This document shows positions 41,854-48,509 of a DNA stretch of 64,000 nucleotides, one piece after another. The DNA lies in contig NZ_JBNAGA010000004.1 in assembly GCF_049800955.1 (NCBI RefSeq), forward strand, positions 1 through 64,000, read 5' to 3'. Under the pieces are notes generated by a model, which worked only from the letters and a program-made list of their open reading frames with translations, had not been told where the DNA came from and ran no database searches. Both the position numbers and the translations under genes were made by a program. Numbering within the stretch: position 1 is the stretch's first letter; the number at the start of each line of letters is the position of its first letter. The DNA comes from JAKVBH01 sp049800955 (GTDB taxonomy: Bacteria; Pseudomonadota; Alphaproteobacteria; Rhodobacterales; Rhodobacteraceae).

Positions 41854-42615
41854 GTGGCACATGAAAACCCCTTGCTGACGGCAACCCCAATCCTGGATTT
41901 TGGCGCGGCCCCTATCGCGCAGTTAATTGATGGAAGGGGCTGGCGCGATCTGTCCGATACCGACAAAATCGGAGCTGTCTATGACTTTGTGCGCAACGAA
42001 ATCGCCTTCGGATACAACCGCGCCGACGACATTCCAGCGTCCGAGGTGCTGTCCGATGGCTATGGTCAGTGTAACACCAAGGGCACGCTCCTTATGGCGC
42101 TCCTTCGGGGTGTAGGCATAAAGTGCAGGATCCACGGGTTCACGATCCACAAGGGCCTTCAGCGCGGCGTTGTGCCGGAACTAGTCTACCCAATTGCACC
42201 GGAAGAGATCCTACACTCGTGGATCGAGGTCGAACTGGACGGCAGATGGATCAACCTGGAAGGCTTCATTCTTGACAGCGCATTTCTGAAGATTCTGCAA
42301 TCTTCGTTTGCCGACCGCGAGAACCTGTGCGGTTTCGGCGCGGGAACGGATTGCCTGAGCGCGCCGCCCGTCGAATGGAACGGCCAGGACACCTACATTC
42401 AGGAAACCGGGATCGTTCAGGATTTTGGAACTTTCGACACGCCCGACGTCTTCTATGCAGAACATGAGCAGAAGTTCGGTCGTCTGCGCGGTTGGCTCTA
42501 TCGCAACATCATCCGGCATTGGATGAACGCCCGCGTGCGAGCCTTCCGCGCGGGCCGTCTGAAACCCGACGCGTCCGTTGCGCACCAGCATGAGGGAGAG
42601 ACCCATGCCGCATGA
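41854..42615 (+). CDS. Transglutaminase-like cysteine protein
   Basis: 253 residues from GTG 41854, with a GAGGAG ribosome site. The papain-like transglutaminase core has C73 (DGYGQCNTKGTLL) and H121 (EEILHSWIEVEL), followed by WINLEGFILD. No signal peptide is seen, so it acts in the cytosol. The C-terminus is His/Glu-rich (HQHEGETHAA). It is the first gene after a metal-responsive promoter and overlaps the CDF gene, an unusual partner whose role in metal handling is unknown. Confidence 0.85.
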   Translation: MAHENPLLTATPILDFGAAPIAQLIDGRGWRDLSDTDKIGAVYDFVRNEIAFGYNRADDIPASEVLSDGYGQCNTKGTLLMALLRGVGIKCRIHGFTIHKGLQRGVVPELVYPIAPEEILHSWIEVELDGRWINLEGFILDSAFLKILQSSFADRENLCGFGAGTDCLSAPPVEWNGQDTYIQETGIVQDFGTFDTPDVFYAEHEQKFGRLRGWLYRNIIRHWMNARVRAFRAGRLKPDASVAHQHEGETHAA

Positions 42616-43543
42616 TCACCACGGTCATAGCCATGCCCACTTGGACCCATCCAGCGGGGATCGCCGCGTGGCCATTGCGATTTGGGCCAACGGTCTTCTG
42701 ACCGTTGCGCAGATCGTGGGCGGCATTTTTGCAGGCTCACTCGCTCTGATCGCGGATGCGCTCCATAACTTCTCGGACATGGCGGCGCTTGTCATTGCCT
42801 TTGCGGCCCGCAAGATCGCGCGTCGGCCTGCCGATGAACGGATGACGTTTGGCTATGGCCGGATCGAGACCGTGGCAGCACTGATCAATTACACGACGCT
42901 GATCATGATCGGCCTTTATCTGATCTACGAAGGCGGCATGCGCTTGTTTGAACCACCCGAGGTTCAGGGGTGGACTGTCGTCATCATCGCGGGATTAGCG
43001 TTGGTGATCGACGCCCTGACAGCGGCGCTGACCTATTCTATGCAGAAGGGCAGCCAGAACATCCGCGCCTTGTTCCTGCACAACCTGTCCGACGCTTTGG
43101 CCTCGGTCGCCGTGATCGTCGGCGGCACGCTCATTATTCTCTACGACATGCGTTGGGTTGATCCCGCGATCACGATTGGGATCGCGATTTACATCCTGTA
43201 CCTGGCATTCGCTGAGATTGGTGGCCCGATCCGCACGCTTATGCTCGGCAGTCCACCGGACATCGACGGAGGGGAGGTGGTGGCCGTTCTGCGCCAAACA
43301 GATGGCGTTAAGGACGTCCACCACGTGCACTTGTGGCAGATGGAAGAAAACGCACCAGCACTCGATGCACATGTCGTCGTTGAGGACACAGCTTGGGCCC
43401 GGCTAGAGCAGTTAAAGTCTGAGTTAAAGTCACGAATTGGTGCAGAATTCGGGATTACACATTCCACGCTAGAGTTCGAGCGCAACGGTGTCTGTGACGG
43501 TGAGGCTCCACTGTTCGGCCATGACAAGCTCCACAGTCAGTAG
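42605..43543 (+). CDS. CDF-family cation efflux protein (canonical)
   Basis: 312 residues from ATG 42605, with a GGGAGAG ribosome site. The His-rich N-terminus HDHHGHSHAH leads into six helices with intact HxxxD sites: H54-D58 (DALHNFSD) in helix 2 and HNLSDALASV in helix 5. The cytoplasmic tail has VHHVHLWQMEENAPALDAH. It probably exports Zn, Cd or Co by proton exchange, complementing the ZntA-like ATPase. Confidence 0.94.
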   Translation: MPHDHHGHSHAHLDPSSGDRRVAIAIWANGLLTVAQIVGGIFAGSLALIADALHNFSDMAALVIAFAARKIARRPADERMTFGYGRIETVAALINYTTLIMIGLYLIYEGGMRLFEPPEVQGWTVVIIAGLALVIDALTAALTYSMQKGSQNIRALFLHNLSDALASVAVIVGGTLIILYDMRWVDPAITIGIAIYILYLAFAEIGGPIRTLMLGSPPDIDGGEVVAVLRQTDGVKDVHHVHLWQMEENAPALDAHVVVEDTAWARLEQLKSELKSRIGAEFGITHSTLEFERNGVCDGEAPLFGHDKLHSQ

Positions 43544-43550
43544 GTCTCAG

Positions 43551-44102
43551 GTGTCTTCCGTGCTTATAATCATCGGCCTATTGATTGCCGTGGCAACTCT
43601 CGGTGCGCTGGTTTGGTCGATCGCCTGTCCTGCGAGGCGCATATGGCCACCGAAAGCCTACAGTGTCTGGACGCCGATCCTTGTTTGGGTTCCCACCTTC
43701 GCATTGTTTGGGACGCTCATTGCACTTGGAGTGATTGGCTGGGGCCAAATGGAGTTGCCGGTTTGGATGCGGTATGGGTTGGGCATCCCAATCATAGTAT
43801 TGTCGAATATCGTGGTCTGGAGTGCCGTCCGAGGATTTGGAATTGCTCAGACAGGTGGTGCTCAGGGTACGCTTAAGACCGACGGCCTGTATCGCTACTC
43901 GCGAAATCCGCAATATGTTGCAGATGCCTGCATGATTTTAGGATGGCTCCTGCTTTCCTCTTCCGTAGCGGCACTTCTCGTGGGCGCGGCTGCAATAACT
44001 GTTCTTCTTTTTGCACCCCATGCAGAGGAAAGTTGGATGAAAGAACGCTACGGCGAAGCTTACGAAGCCTACTTGAAAGTGACACCTAGGTTCTTTGGAT
44101 AA
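43551..44102 (+). CDS. Isoprenylcysteine carboxyl methyltransferase-like membrane protein
   Basis: 183 residues from GTG 43551, 7 bp after the CDF stop, with a TAGG site; ATG 43521 (overlapping the CDF) is the alternative. Four or five helices and the C-terminal box DGLYRYSRNPQYVADA...HAEESWMKERYGEAYEAY place it in the ICMT/NnrU-like methyltransferase group. Such genes often sit beside CDF or CzcD genes; the substrate is unknown. Confidence 0.87.
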   Translation: MSSVLIIIGLLIAVATLGALVWSIACPARRIWPPKAYSVWTPILVWVPTFALFGTLIALGVIGWGQMELPVWMRYGLGIPIIVLSNIVVWSAVRGFGIAQTGGAQGTLKTDGLYRYSRNPQYVADACMILGWLLLSSSVAALLVGAAAITVLLFAPHAEESWMKERYGEAYEAYLKVTPRFFG

Positions 44103-44202
44103 CCATAGGCCAAAAGCTAGAAAGCTATCCTTGAATTTACATAATAAACCTTATCAGACTCAGAATACCCGCTGCGGCGCACCCCTGCCTCAGCCGCGAC
44201 GA

Positions 44203-44220
44203 TGGGCAAAACTTTGCCCA
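44203..44220. repeat. Perfect 8-bp inverted repeat
   Basis: TGGGCAAA-AC-TTTGCCCA lies about 100 bp after the methyltransferase gene and 170 bp before the XRE gene. No T tract follows. It could be a terminator hairpin or an operator; the rest of the 290-bp gap holds nothing else I can name. Confidence 0.5.
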
Positions 44221-44347
44221 ACAGGACCACTCCGCCTCGCTGCATGAAGTCACCATGCTATCTTATTCAACCAAATGGCGAGCTTGATCGACAACTTTAG
44301 AAACCGAAAATCACACAGTATCAGCCGCTTCATCGTCGAATGTATAG

Positions 44348-44368
44348 TATATTGCGTGGTTAAATACG
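44348..44368. promoter_or_regulatory. Candidate XRE operator/promoter
   Basis: TATATTGCG (44348-44356) and AAATACG (44362-44368) lie just upstream of the XRE gene. The same two words appear upstream of the type IV secretion genes (46916-46945). The shared words suggest that the XRE protein binds both; inference. Confidence 0.35.
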
Positions 44369-44392
44369 CCACATCATGGCCGAGCTTCGGTC

Positions 44393-44605
44393 ATGAATCT
44401 GAAGGAACGAGTAGGTCTGAATCTTCAAGATGCCCGGCGCGCCAAGGGCATCAGTCAGGAGGAATTGGCGCATCGTGCAAGTGTGAACCGCGGCTATGTC
44501 GGCAAGATCGAAAACGCCAAGTATTCCGCCTCGCTGACAACGCTCGAAAAGATCGCCCAAGCTCTGAACATCGATCCTTCGGAACTTCTCAAACCCCGCA
44601 GCTAG
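44393..44605 (+). CDS. Small XRE-family helix-turn-helix regulator
   Basis: 70 residues, the minimal size for the family. The Cro/CI-like domain reads LQDARRAKGISQEELAHRA then NRGYVGKIENAK, and LTTLEKIAQALNID. It is likely a repressor in the transfer region. Its TAG stop lies in the same frame as the next ORF (see 44639). Confidence 0.88.
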   Translation: MNLKERVGLNLQDARRAKGISQEELAHRASVNRGYVGKIENAKYSASLTTLEKIAQALNIDPSELLKPRS

Positions 44606-44638
44606 GAGGCCGGACGACACCCTGCTCCGGGATGGCGG

Positions 44639-44836
44639 GTGGATGATCGTCCGCTCAAAGGCGTGCCCGTGCGCGAAGGCGTAGCAATCGTGAACGGGTC
44701 AGAACTTGTCGTCTGGCAAGAGCATCTCTGGAACACCGGCGACCGCACGCGGGTCTGGCTCGTAAGGCCCGAGGAGATTTGCGTAGTCAATATCATCGAA
44801 CGAGATATCGATCTCGATAGATCCGGACCCGCCTAG
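44639..44836 (+). CDS. Small hypothetical protein following the XRE gene
   Basis: 65 residues from GTG 44639, with no strong ribosome site. It is in the same frame as the XRE gene, separated by one TAG and 33 bp, and the sense sequence continues up to that TAG. The protein is acidic (VWLVRPEEICVVNIIERDIDLD) with good codon use. It is either a separate small gene or the disconnected second half of a once longer XRE protein. No family recognised. Confidence 0.45.
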   Translation: MDDRPLKGVPVREGVAIVNGSELVVWQEHLWNTGDRTRVWLVRPEEICVVNIIERDIDLDRSGPA

Positions 44837-44837
44837 T

Positions 44838-45086
44838 CTAGCGCGCCTTGTTCGATTGCGAGAGAACCGTTCCTGCCAACGATTTCGTGTCACTGCTGTA
44901 CTTGTCGCTTTGCAGGACCTTGGAGGCTTTGTCCTCCATCGCCGCCCCCGTCTGTTTACCAGTCCCGGACTGCGCCAGCGCGGATGCCGCCAGGCTCTTG
45001 GCGGTTGCGGAGGCGTTCGGGTCGCTTAGCGTGGCCGCTGCCTGCGATGCGACTTTCCGCGAGGTGCGTTTCGTGTTCTTGCCCAT
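44838..45086 (-). CDS. Small Ala/Ser/Lys-rich conserved protein
   Basis: 82 residues. It starts MGKNTKRTSRKVASQAA and repeats a pattern of SLAASALAQS and SLAGTVLSQS, a family of short, low-complexity conserved proteins seen on many plasmids and chromosomes, function unknown. It is convergent with the preceding ORF. Confidence 0.75.
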   Translation of the reverse strand: MGKNTKRTSRKVASQAAATLSDPNASATAKSLAASALAQSGTGKQTGAAMEDKASKVLQSDKYSSDTKSLAGTVLSQSNKAR

Positions 45087-45244
45087 GATACTGCTCCGTA
45101 AGGCGATTCTGTTCCTGTTTTGTTTACACCCTATGGCGCGACCCGTCTATCAAATCTTTACACTTATTTCACTTATTCCGTTTATTTCTCTTGCATGCGT
45201 GACTCCCTGGGTACATCTAAGGGGGTGAACCGAGGAGAAAAACC

Positions 45245-45709
45245 ATGGCCGATACCGCGGAAAGACCAGCCCAGAGCGGCCTCATGGAGCGCCCGCCGAC
45301 CCCGGAAGAAATCGACAGTGCCGCGCATGCCGCAACGGCCATCGCCGTGGCTATGGAGCTGGACGGAGGCTTGAAAGTCTCGGGAGAGAACGGCGATCCG
45401 GTCTCCATCGCGCCAGAGGTTGGAAAACTGATCATCGAACTGCTCGGCCATGTGAGCAATGGCAACATGGTCACGCTCGTTCCGGTCGGCACCATGCTCA
45501 CAACCCAACAAGCCGCCGACATGCTGAACGTATCCCGCCCTCATCTCACGAAGTTGCTCAAGGAGGGGAAGATCCGATTTGAAGAGGTGGGCAAGCACCG
45601 GCGCGTGCCTCTGACGGCGCTCATGCAATACCGGGAAGAGAAAGAGCGGCGCCAGGAGCAGGCGATGCGCGACCTTGCGCGATTGGGTCAGGAGTTCGAC
45701 AACGCATGA
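45245..45709 (+). CDS. Antitoxin with excisionase-type DNA-binding domain
   Basis: 154 residues, with a GAGGAG ribosome site. The C-terminal half has the excisionase/MerR-like helix-turn-helix TTQQAADMLNVSRPHLTKLL followed by FEEVGKHRRVPLTALMQYR. The N-terminal part is acidic. It overlaps the PIN toxin by 4 bp, as expected for the first gene of a toxin-antitoxin pair that stabilises the plasmid. Confidence 0.87.
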   Translation: MADTAERPAQSGLMERPPTPEEIDSAAHAATAIAVAMELDGGLKVSGENGDPVSIAPEVGKLIIELLGHVSNGNMVTLVPVGTMLTTQQAADMLNVSRPHLTKLLKEGKIRFEEVGKHRRVPLTALMQYREEKERRQEQAMRDLARLGQEFDNA

Positions 45710-46284
45710 GCTTTGTGGCCAACCCCTTCGTGGTTGTCCTCGATGCCAACGTCCTGTTTCCGTTCCGGGTTCGGGACGTCCTCTTGACGTTCACACAAGA
45801 AGGCCTGTTTCGGGCCAGGGTCACAGATGAGATTCTCGACGAATGGACACGCAACCTGATCGCGCTCAAACCACATCTCGAAGAGAGCATTCGCCAGCAG
45901 GAAGCCGCGATCAGAGAGACATTCGAAGAATGTTTCGTGACCGGATACCAGCCCTTGATTGCTGGTCTGGACCTGCCGGACCCGGACGACAGACACGTTC
46001 TCGCGGCAGCGATCCGATGCTCGGCACAGGTTATTGTGACAGAAAACCATCGAGACTTCCCAAGCGAAGTTCTCGACGATTATGGCGTCGAAACGCTCGG
46101 CGCGGATGACATGCTCGCCAATACCTACGACCTGTATCCATCCGGCGGCGCCCGTGCACTCCGCCGCGTGAGAAAAAGGTATGAAAACCCGCCGATGACA
46201 CCGTCCGAGTTCCTGCTCGACCTGACCCGGCATGGCCTGTCGAAACTGGCGGCGCAGGCCCGTGCCGATATCGAATACCTTTAG
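45706..46284 (+). CDS. PIN-domain toxin (VapC-like ribonuclease)
   Basis: 192 residues. PIN-domain acidic residues appear in VVVLDANVLFP (first Asp), EILDEWTRNL, and DLPDPDDRHVLAAAIRCSAQVIVTENHRDF (third and fourth acidic positions). Longer than classical VapC (about 135), with a C-terminal helical extension. It would cleave RNA when not bound by the antitoxin encoded upstream. Confidence 0.9.
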   Translation: MSFVANPFVVVLDANVLFPFRVRDVLLTFTQEGLFRARVTDEILDEWTRNLIALKPHLEESIRQQEAAIRETFEECFVTGYQPLIAGLDLPDPDDRHVLAAAIRCSAQVIVTENHRDFPSEVLDDYGVETLGADDMLANTYDLYPSGGARALRRVRKRYENPPMTPSEFLLDLTRHGLSKLAAQARADIEYL

Positions 46285-46299
46285 TTGCCGAACGAAGCC

Positions 46300-46878
46300 T
46301 CAGTATCTGACCCAATCGGTGTAATCCATGGCGCCGTCGTAATCGCCATACTCCATCATGACGGCGCGGCTATAGAAGGTCCAAAGCCCACCCGAGCTAG
46401 GTGTCGGGATGTCCTGACCGTTTTCCGACGCGAACGAAGCCGGCCAAGGCGAATGTGAGCCGTAGACGCGCACGATGTAATGACAGTTCTTGTTTTCATG
46501 ATCGCAGGATCTGATGGACCAGTCCCACTGACGTGGTTCATCGCGCGGCTCATAAGATCGACCGCGCCACCAAAGCACGCGCGTTCGGCGTAGCCATTCG
46601 TAGTCCGGTGTCGAAATATCGAGAGCATCCTCTGCACCCGGTCCGCCCAAAGCAACCGGAACGGCAGCATAGGTGCAGACCCCAAAGGGTGGCCGGCTCG
46701 GCCAAGGCGTAATCCGCCGGATCATTTCGGCATAGGCGGCTGAACACACAGCACTCGACGGAAACCCCCCGGCCATACACAGCATGATGGCGCAATCCAT
46801 ATCGTAGGCACGGGCTTTCTGGGCATCGACCGTCAGCCCGGCTGCCAGAACCAGTGACGCAAGGCGGGTGTGTCTCAT
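46300..46878 (-). CDS. Conserved exported protein of conjugation loci
   Basis: 192 residues with a GGAGG ribosome site and a signal peptide ending QKARA. The mature part begins YDMDCAIMLCMAGGFPS and continues with Cys-rich and Trp-rich segments (WDWSIRSCDHENKNCHYIVRVYG). Such proteins occur beside VirB genes in alphaproteobacterial plasmids; function unknown. It is divergent from the VirB operon and shares its operator region. Confidence 0.75.
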   Translation of the reverse strand: MRHTRLASLVLAAGLTVDAQKARAYDMDCAIMLCMAGGFPSSAVCSAAYAEMIRRITPWPSRPPFGVCTYAAVPVALGGPGAEDALDISTPDYEWLRRTRVLWWRGRSYEPRDEPRQWDWSIRSCDHENKNCHYIVRVYGSHSPWPASFASENGQDIPTPSSGGLWTFYSRAVMMEYGDYDGAMDYTDWVRY

Positions 46879-46915
46879 ATCGGCCTCCTGGAGTGGTTAG
46901 GCCAATTCTCGCTCA

Positions 46916-46945
46916 AAATACGTATTGCGCAATATTATATATTGC
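46916..46945. promoter_or_regulatory. Operator-like region upstream of the VirB locus
   Basis: AAATACG, the 12-bp palindrome TATTGCGCAATA (46923-46934) and TATATTGC (46938-46945) lie in an AT-rich promoter region between divergent transfer genes. AAATACG and TATATTGC are also found before the XRE gene. Confidence 0.5.
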
Positions 46946-47006
46946 AGAGTGATGGCTTTCTGCGGAATGCTGCCGATTGTAGAAGGACTCCCAGTGGGGG
47001 AGTCCG

Positions 47007-47363
47007 GTGCCGATCGCAAGAGACCAAATCTTGATTACTATTGATGGGGTGAAGGACCTCATCGGGTCGGGAGTCGACTTCCGCTGTCGGTACGAGCTTG
47101 TCGAGTTCACGGACGATGGTAAGCCCCGCTATCAGTGTGTCTACCTGCGCGAAGGAGAGCCCGAGGCGATCCTCGTCTCCACACGGTTCGGACCTTACGG
47201 ACCAGAACCCCGCCTCTTCAACATCTGGCCCGGCCTCTTCAAACATCACCACGAGTTCGGCGATGGTCGCACTCTGTGTTTTGACAGCGACTACTCTATC
47301 CCCTTCGACGCTCCCGGCGGAGGCGATGATCTTCGGAGCGGACGGAAGCGTCAGAACAACTGA
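47007..47363 (+). CDS. Conserved hypothetical protein before virB1
   Basis: 118 residues. It starts MPIARDQILITIDGVKDLIG and contains RCRYELVEFTDDGKPRYQCVYL and STRFGPYGPEPRLF; no signal peptide. It looks like a genuine soluble protein by codon use but belongs to no family I can name. Its 3' end overlaps the reading frame of virB1 by about 100 bp if the exported form of VirB1 is the true one. Confidence 0.6.
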   Translation: MPIARDQILITIDGVKDLIGSGVDFRCRYELVEFTDDGKPRYQCVYLREGEPEAILVSTRFGPYGPEPRLFNIWPGLFKHHHEFGDGRTLCFDSDYSIPFDAPGGGDDLRSGRKRQNN

Positions 47364-47928
47364 CGGCTGGACGGTTCACGGCCGGGAAGACAAGAACCCC
47401 CCGCCCACACACTCGCAAAGCTTTGCGACCACGGCCCTGTCGGATGTGCTGGCGGCCATTCATGCGACAGCTTCAAGACATGAACGCAACCGGGCCCTAC
47501 GAGCACTCGAGATCAGCTCCGATGACTGGCTGGCTCTGTTCCGCGCCCTGATCGAAGCTGAAAGCGCTTATCGCCCTGACGCCATAAGTGACAAAGGCGC
47601 TTATGGTCTCGGCCAACTCATGGCTGCCACCGCACGCGACCTTGGCGTAGACAGAGCCGATATCGCGCAGAACCTCGACGGGTCAGCACGGTATCTTTTG
47701 GCGCAGCTGGCATCCTTCAACGATGTCGATCTGGCGCTGGCCGCCTACAACGCCGGGCCGCATCGCGTCGTAGAATACGGGGGCGTGCCGCCCTTCACGG
47801 AAACACGCGACTACATCGCCCGGGTGCATCGCATCCGCGCCCGCCTTTCCGGCGCAGCCACGCAAGACCTGACCGGACCGACGATGCGCGACGCCACGCG
47901 TCCCGTCGTCGTGCTCGATCTGAAGTAA
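47263..47928 (+). CDS. virB1: VirB1-like lytic transglycosylase
   Basis: 221 residues from ATG 47263. This start gives a signal peptide (MVALCVLTATTLSPSTLPAEA), required for a periplasmic enzyme; ATG 47326 would lack one and its GGAGG lies too close. The GH23 SLT domain has catalytic Glu in LIEAESAYRPDAIS and KGAYGLGQLMAATA, later AAYNAGPHRV. It opens the peptidoglycan for the secretion channel. The start is moderately certain. Confidence 0.85.
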   Translation: MVALCVLTATTLSPSTLPAEAMIFGADGSVRTTDGWTVHGREDKNPPPTHSQSFATTALSDVLAAIHATASRHERNRALRALEISSDDWLALFRALIEAESAYRPDAISDKGAYGLGQLMAATARDLGVDRADIAQNLDGSARYLLAQLASFNDVDLALAAYNAGPHRVVEYGGVPPFTETRDYIARVHRIRARLSGAATQDLTGPTMRDATRPVVVLDLK

Positions 47929-47949
47929 GACCTGAAACGAGGGAAACCG

Positions 47950-48231
47950 ATGCGAAGATTGCCCCCAGGATACCTGCCTCCAATCATTGGCCTTCTGGCC
48001 TTATGGGCCTCCCCTGCCCTCGCCCAGGACCTCTCGCCCATCCAGACAATGCTCGAGACAATCGAAGCGGCGCTCACCGGCCCAATCGGCATCGCGGTCG
48101 CGACGCTCGCCGTCATCGGCACTGGCTTTATGTGCATGATGGGGCGGCTCAACTGGGGATGGTTCGCCTCCGTGGTGATCGGGATCGTCCTGATCTTCTC
48201 CGCGGGCACCATCGTTGACGGGTTTACCTGA
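47950..48231 (+). CDS. virB2: VirB2 pilin
   Basis: 93 residues. A signal peptide ends SPALAQ, followed by two hydrophobic helices (GPIGIAVATLAVIGTGFMCMMG and FASVVIGIVLIFSAG) joined by a short basic loop, the standard layout of TrbC/VirB2 major pilins. It overlaps virB3 by one base. Confidence 0.92.
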   Translation: MRRLPPGYLPPIIGLLALWASPALAQDLSPIQTMLETIEAALTGPIGIAVATLAVIGTGFMCMMGRLNWGWFASVVIGIVLIFSAGTIVDGFT

Positions 48232-48509
48232 TGGCCATGCGATCCCCTCTCTTTCTCGGGTTGGCCCGTCCGCCGAAATATCTCGGCTTGCCGGTCGGAT
48301 ATCTCGTCGTGCTCACGCTTGGCGTGGTCCTGCCCTTTATCTGGACGAAGTCACCGGTCTTCTTTCTGGTCGGCGCGCTCGTCTATCCTGTCCTCTGGTT
48401 TGTTGCCGACAAGGAACCGCATTTCTTCGAAGTTCTGCGAGTCTCCTACGGCACGGTGCGCGGCACGCGCAATCGAGCGCTTCACGGCGGAGACAGCTAT
48501 GGCGCTTGA
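48231..48509 (+). CDS. virB3: VirB3 inner-membrane component
   Basis: 92 residues. N-terminal SPLFLGLARPPKYLGLPVGYLVV and two adjacent helices match VirB3. It overlaps virB4 by 11 bp. VirB3 works at the base of the channel together with VirB4. Confidence 0.9.
   Translation: MAMRSPLFLGLARPPKYLGLPVGYLVVLTLGVVLPFIWTKSPVFFLVGALVYPVLWFVADKEPHFFEVLRVSYGTVRGTRNRALHGGDSYGA

Noticed and set aside
35966..43543. Classical pbr lead-resistance operon
   Set aside because: LspA and a Pb/Cd-type MerR are present, but there is no PbrT or PbrA arrangement; the operon is dominated by SCO, PCuAC and Dsb genes.
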